A stretch of 64,000 bases of DNA from a virus, in the IMG/VR virus record IMGVR_UViG_3300050014_000823, positions 235,145 to 299,144 of that record; one strand, written 5' to 3'. Below are positions 60,495-64,000 of this stretch, piece by piece. The notes below the pieces were generated by a model that saw only the letters and a list, made by a program, of their open reading frames with translations, did no database searches and was not told the DNA's origin. A program made the position numbers and the translations under genes. The stretch's first letter is position 1; the number at the start of each line of letters is the position of its first letter.

Positions 60495-62414
60495 TTATAA
60501 TAAAAATTTGTCTATTGCCGTAATTATCTTATCGTCACCTTCTTTAAGATAAATACCATTTTTATTTACGTAGGTTTCTCCAAAGCTAAGTTCGCCATTT
60601 TTGCCAGGGAATAGAAATGCTCCGGGAGTACTTGGTGTTGCAACTAAGTCAAAACCAATTAATTCGAAGTCATTTTGTACAAGGTTCTCACCATGTAATT
60701 CCTTAAGCGTTCCGACACCACGGCTGGAAATACCTAATCTGATTTTATTTTGTAAGTAGAGAATTACCTTATCGCCAACAACTGAAACCACACCATACTT
60801 AATAAAGCCGGGTGATACAATTATTTTTAATTCTCCGAATAAAACATTTTCTTGCTGACCTTTACCCCACCACATTTTTGTAATCATGTGTGAGATATTC
60901 TGAAGTGATATTATGCTTGAATTACCTGTCCAATGTGATTTGCCGTTTACTTTAACTAAAAAGTTGCCATTTTTAACTCTAACGCAAGCAATGTCACCAT
61001 CAAAATCAATCTCATTAACACTAATACATCTTTTATCTAAATAAATGTTTTTTCTTTTTGATATATTTAAATTATATTGTAAATGAGAGTTTTCTTCTTT
61101 AATCAACCTTCTTTCATTAACATCTTCGTTCATATGTTCAATTGTTCCATCGGATAAAACAATCTCTTTTTTTATTATTACACAATCTATTAAATATCTG
61201 TCTTTAGGTTGATATGTAGTAATATTACCGTTTCCACCAATTTTAATCAGCACTTCGTGTAAATCATTAATTAATTGTTTTGATATTGAAAAAACCGATT
61301 CTTTATTCGACCAATTTTTATGCTTTGACTTAACCGATTTACCATCGCCAATTTGAAACCAATCAAAAAATATTTTCAATAAATTTGATGATGCCTGTTT
61401 TAATTCAACAGGAATATATTTATTATATGAATATCCTAATGGATATAAATAATTATATAATCTTGCGTCTGCTATATGATATTGACATTTTCCATTATCA
61501 TGTTCATCAACCCAATATTTAAAAGGTAATTTATTTAATAATTCTACAATAATTTTCTTTTTTTCCGTATTTTTTTGTGTTATAACAACATCATATCCTT
61601 TCAATTTATATTGATTGGACTTTGTACCGCCACAATGCCCTTCAGCCAAATAAATACCTATAAATGCAAACCAATCCTCAGACTTAATATTGATTGGTCG
61701 TGTATATTTTTCAATTAAATCATGTTTTGTATTAAAACTAAGAATATTTGTGTCAACGCCATTTAATGTGAAATATTCATTATATTGACCAACCCATTCA
61801 CCTGTTTTTAATAATTTATATTTACCTGATGAGAAAATATTGTTTTTATTATTAAAAATATCTTCAGCAAAAAAATAATTTCTATCACCTTTCGAGTTTT
61901 CAAGTAAAAATCTGTGATTACCAGTCACAGTTAAATCAATATTTTGACCAAAAAATTTATACATCTTACCCTTATAATCCAAATAGATTTTTTTATCAAT
62001 TTTTTGAATTTCAATTTGATTTGTTTCGGTATTTAATGTTAATATTTCTTCATCTTCTGAAATGTCCTTGAACCATTTCCAACCATTTTTAGTACAAATC
62101 ATTGATTCAGAAGCATTTACGCAGTCTGGGTGGTCGGCTTCGGAAACCGCACTATTAGTATCAACTAACTTTTGATACTCCATAACTTGTGGTAGAAGAA
62201 CCTCTTTAGGATAAATCCTACCGTTCTTATTTTTAACACCCCACTTCTGTAAAATACAGTTTATTAAAACTGGCTCATTTGGCTTAAGCACAAATGCTTC
62301 GTTAACGTATTTGGGATTTAAATCAGAGTCTAAATAACCAGCATCGTGCTCGATTAAAATTCCAAAACCCACATCACCAGCTTCCAGTATCCTGCTTAAT
62401 TGTTTCTTTAGCAT
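60495..62414 (-). CDS. Prohead protease (gp21-like) with an intein
   Basis: About 639 residues from the ATG at 62414, of which 401 are an intein; the spliced product is about 238 residues, near the T4 gp21 length. Extein parts: WGVKNKNGRIYPKEVLLPQ, VSEADHPD (catalytic His at about 95), then SSIISLQNISHMITKMWW, GISSRGVGTLKEL (Ser site) and FDLVATPSTPGAFLFPG. It cleaves scaffold and capsid proteins in the prohead. The late element at 62430 shows that the upstream TTG reading is not the start. Confidence 0.88.
   Translation of the reverse strand: MLKKQLSRILEAGDVGFGILIEHDAGYLDSDLNPKYVNEAFVLKPNEPVLINCILQKWGVKNKNGRIYPKEVLLPQVMEYQKLVDTNSAVSEADHPDCVNASESMICTKNGWKWFKDISEDEEILTLNTETNQIEIQKIDKKIYLDYKGKMYKFFGQNIDLTVTGNHRFLLENSKGDRNYFFAEDIFNNKNNIFSSGKYKLLKTGEWVGQYNEYFTLNGVDTNILSFNTKHDLIEKYTRPINIKSEDWFAFIGIYLAEGHCGGTKSNQYKLKGYDVVITQKNTEKKKIIVELLNKLPFKYWVDEHDNGKCQYHIADARLYNYLYPLGYSYNKYIPVELKQASSNLLKIFFDWFQIGDGKSVKSKHKNWSNKESVFSISKQLINDLHEVLIKIGGNGNITTYQPKDRYLIDCVIIKKEIVLSDGTIEHMNEDVNERRLIKEENSHLQYNLNISKRKNIYLDKRCISVNEIDFDGDIACVRVKNGNFLVKVNGKSHWTGNSSIISLQNISHMITKMWWGKGQQENVLFGELKIIVSPGFIKYGVVSVVGDKVILYLQNKIRLGISSRGVGTLKELHGENLVQNDFELIGFDLVATPSTPGAFLFPGKNGELSFGETYVNKNGIYLKEGDDKIITAIDKFLL
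60921..62123 (-). other. Intein with LAGLIDADG endonuclease domain
   Basis: A 401-residue insertion from Cys (residue 98) to Asn (498). It starts CVNASESMICTKNGWKWF, has a splicing block ending KSHWTGN, and the +1 extein residue is Ser. Two LAGLIDADG-type helices are seen: WFAFIGIYLAEGH near 250-260 and FFDWFQIGDGK near 347-358. The block G ends in G-N rather than H-N. Both halves of the protease remain in frame, so splicing is likely needed for function. Confidence 0.9.
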
Positions 62415-62429
62415 AACAAATTCTTTACT

Positions 62430-62437
62430 ATAAATAG
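62430..62437 (-). promoter_or_regulatory. Late promoter element (variant CTATTTAT)
   Basis: Minus-strand AAACTATTTATAGTAAAG, 15 nt upstream of the prohead protease ATG at 62414. Confidence 0.65.
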
Positions 62438-62446
62438 TTTGCAATA

Positions 62447-62599
62447 TTAATTTAACTCAACACTAACCTTTTGTTGAGGTTCTTTTACCGTTTTAACATC
62501 CTCAACATTAATATTTTCAATAAAAATGCGAGTCTCTGTCTCGATTAAAATTTTTTTAAGAGTTGCGTTAACCTCTTTTAGTTTTTCTAATTTGGTCAT
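62447..62599 (-). CDS. Small head-region protein
   Basis: A 50-residue charged protein (MTKLEKLKEVNATLKKILIE, ENINVEDVKTVKEPQQKVSV). It lies between the membrane coiled-coil gene and the prohead protease, where T4 has small prohead core genes such as 67 and 68. No sequence proof. Confidence 0.55.
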   Translation of the reverse strand: MTKLEKLKEVNATLKKILIETETRIFIENINVEDVKTVKEPQQKVSVELN

Positions 62600-62608
62600 T
62601 GGATTGAA

Positions 62609-63025
62609 TTATGATTCTGGAGTTATTTTTTCAACCTTTTCACGAATTTCGTCTAACTTCAATAAGATTTTTTCACTCTCAACTCTTCCAATTTTTTCGT
62701 TTAAATCCAATAACATAGATACACCATTTAATACATGTAGGGTTTCTTTTTCACTTTCCATCCACTGACGACCTCTTTCTTCCTCTTTTTTAAGCATTTC
62801 CACTCTGATTCTTTCGAGTGTATCCGAATGGTCCTTTCTGATTGCATCAACTTTTGCAGTATGTTGCTGTTGCATGAGTTTCATTTCAGCAGTTTTCTTT
62901 TTTAGTGACCTCATTGCAATGATGATGGATATCGTGTATGTGACGACTGAAACACCAATCATCGCAATTATAATATATTGATGCAAAAGTGTGGCATCTG
63001 TTCCGGCTATTTGCATTAAAATCAT
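62609..63025 (-). CDS. Membrane-anchored coiled-coil protein
   Basis: A 138-residue protein. One membrane segment near 17-38 (QYIIIAMIGVSVVTYTISII) is followed by a long coiled coil (KLMQQQHTAKVDAIRKDHSD, LLKLDEIREKVEKI). It could act at the inner membrane in prohead initiation or lysis. It is read from the variant late element at 63041. Confidence 0.65.
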   Translation of the reverse strand: MILMQIAGTDATLLHQYIIIAMIGVSVVTYTISIIIAMRSLKKKTAEMKLMQQQHTAKVDAIRKDHSDTLERIRVEMLKKEEERGRQWMESEKETLHVLNGVSMLLDLNEKIGRVESEKILLKLDEIREKVEKITPES

Positions 63026-63040
63026 AGTTTTTGTTTTATA

Positions 63041-63048
63041 ATAAATAG
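63041..63048 (-). promoter_or_regulatory. Late promoter element (variant CTATTTAT)
   Basis: Minus-strand GACTATTTATTATAAAAC, 15 nt upstream of the ATG at 63025. Confidence 0.6.
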
Positions 63049-63097
63049 TCTTGAAACTCTGATAAGATTTTATTATCTTTATATTTTTTCAATTTCT

Positions 63098-63105
63098 GTA
63101 TTTAT
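63098..63105 (+). promoter_or_regulatory. Late promoter element GTATTTAT
   Basis: CTGTATTTATAGTAAAATC, 15 nt upstream of the ATG at 63121. With 63041 it forms a divergent pair 49 bp apart. Confidence 0.75.
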
Positions 63106-63120
63106 AGTAAAATCAGAATA

Positions 63121-64000
63121 ATGGCAGTAACAAACTCAAATAACTTAGTAACATCACACGGCAATGTTTTATTGATTGACCCTAACATGGTTAACGTCAA
63201 TCCGAACATGATAAATAGCATACCGCAATACCAAGATATGTACATCTTTGCGGAGTTGACGGCTAAAAGGAAAATGAGAACTGTGTTGGAAACATCTGCA
63301 AAAGGAACAACAACAATTCAAGATAATGGCATGGCAGGCAATGATTTTATTGTAAACTTCATAGGCAATAATCAAGACTCAACTGATGCCAACCCAAACT
63401 ATTTAAAATTTACCACAAACTGGTATGATGGCAGTACTGGAAATAAAACACAGTTTGAGGGTTTTGGTATTAGCAGTATTAAGGTAGTAATCAACTCATC
63501 ATATATTCCGCAGGTAAACATTGAATTTATTGACTTAAGAGGCTTGGCATTCTTCAACCAAACCAATTCACCATATAGAATATTGTTCGATTTTCCACCG
63601 CCAATCTTTGAATTAAAACTCAAAGGATATTATGGTATGCCTTTATTATATAAGTTGCACCTTGTTAAATATACCTCAGAATTCAAGTCAGAAACAGGCA
63701 ACTACGTTATAAGTGCTCAGTTTGTTGCATTGACATATGCGCCATTAACTGACGTATTGTTTAGATACGTGATAAACTTTCCGCTAATCAGCAGTGGCTC
63801 AGTTTCAATAACTCCAAGTGCAGAGGTTAAACCAAAAAATACGTATGAACTTATACTTAAGTTGAAAAATCTTTATACACAATTCAATGAAAAGAAAAAT
63901 ACTGATGTAGATACACAGGTTTACAACAACATTCTGTCACAATTAAATGCGATTGACGCAGCTTTGGGAATATTAAACGGATATGCAGTAAATCCGGGAT
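63121..64000 (+). CDS. Large virion protein, partial (runs off right edge)
   Basis: The first 293 residues of a longer protein, open to the right edge. It begins MAVTNSNNLVTSHGNVLLID and has a beta-rich part (ISSIKVVINSSYIPQVNIEF, FELKLKGYYGMPLLYKLHLV, NYVISAQFVALTYAPLTDVL) like baseplate or tail-tip proteins. LILKLKNLYTQFNEKKN starts a helical part. A late promoter precedes it. Family not recognised. Confidence 0.7.
   Translation, partial: MAVTNSNNLVTSHGNVLLIDPNMVNVNPNMINSIPQYQDMYIFAELTAKRKMRTVLETSAKGTTTIQDNGMAGNDFIVNFIGNNQDSTDANPNYLKFTTNWYDGSTGNKTQFEGFGISSIKVVINSSYIPQVNIEFIDLRGLAFFNQTNSPYRILFDFPPPIFELKLKGYYGMPLLYKLHLVKYTSEFKSETGNYVISAQFVALTYAPLTDVLFRYVINFPLISSGSVSITPSAEVKPKNTYELILKLKNLYTQFNEKKNTDVDTQVYNNILSQLNAIDAALGILNGYAVNPG

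Noticed and set aside
1-64000. CRISPR array or rRNA genes
   Set aside because: No regularly spaced identical repeats and no rRNA-like conserved stretches were seen.

Overview
The window is a 64 kb, AT-rich stretch of a contractile-tailed phage genome of the T4-related (myovirus) type that most likely infects a member of the Bacteroidota. The phage assignment rests on recognisable virion genes: tail sheath, tail tube, tape measure, baseplate hub and spike proteins, a gp23-like major capsid protein, a scaffold and a gp21-like prohead protease. The host assignment is an inference. Several promoters have the Bacteroidota form TTG-N19/20-TAnnTTTG, Shine-Dalgarno motifs are essentially absent, and there is a Bacteroidota-style lipoprotein. 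Both ends of the window cut through genes.

Layout. 1-2178 (minus): small capsid-region proteins, including a zinc metallopeptidase. 3096-14970 (minus): a tightly overlapping sugar cluster with a nearly complete nucleotide-heptose pathway (kinase, HAD phosphatase, nucleotidyltransferase, 6-epimerase), a UDP-GlcNAc 2-epimerase, two methyltransferases and about six glycosyltransferases. 14960-24279 (minus): KilA-N protein, baseplate proteins, tape measure. 24418-33844 (plus): PhoH ATPase, two more glycosyltransferases, a gp55-like late sigma factor, baseplate/spike genes and a RecB-like nuclease. 33920-44798: tail tube, sheath, large virion proteins and a lipoprotein, on alternating strands. 44876-50813 (plus): nucleotide metabolism (broken mazG, dUTPase, thymidylate synthase) and many small genes. 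50844-53267 (minus): small late proteins and probable neck proteins. 53319-56087 (plus): SF1 helicase operon. 56084-63025 (minus): head genes. 63121-end (plus): a large virion protein.

Regulation. A short element, sense-strand GTATTTAT (variant CTATTTAT), lies about 5-60 nt upstream of nearly every virion transcription unit on both strands (22 sites listed). With the gp55-like factor at 28375-29130 it is best read as the late promoter. Several copies fix the true start codon. Host-type TAnnTTTG promoters precede four apparent early units. Strong hairpin terminators separate many units.

The window is rich in selfish elements: two GIY-YIG endonucleases, one free-standing HNH gene, an HNH nuclease fused in frame to a sugar cupin, an HTH-HNH gene split by an in-frame TGA, a LAGLIDADG intein beside the catalytic histidine of the prohead protease, and a tnpB element inserted between the two catalytic motifs of mazG. 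The most unusual parts are the heptose/glycan cluster, the late-promoter system, the HNH-cupin fusion and the tnpB-split mazG.
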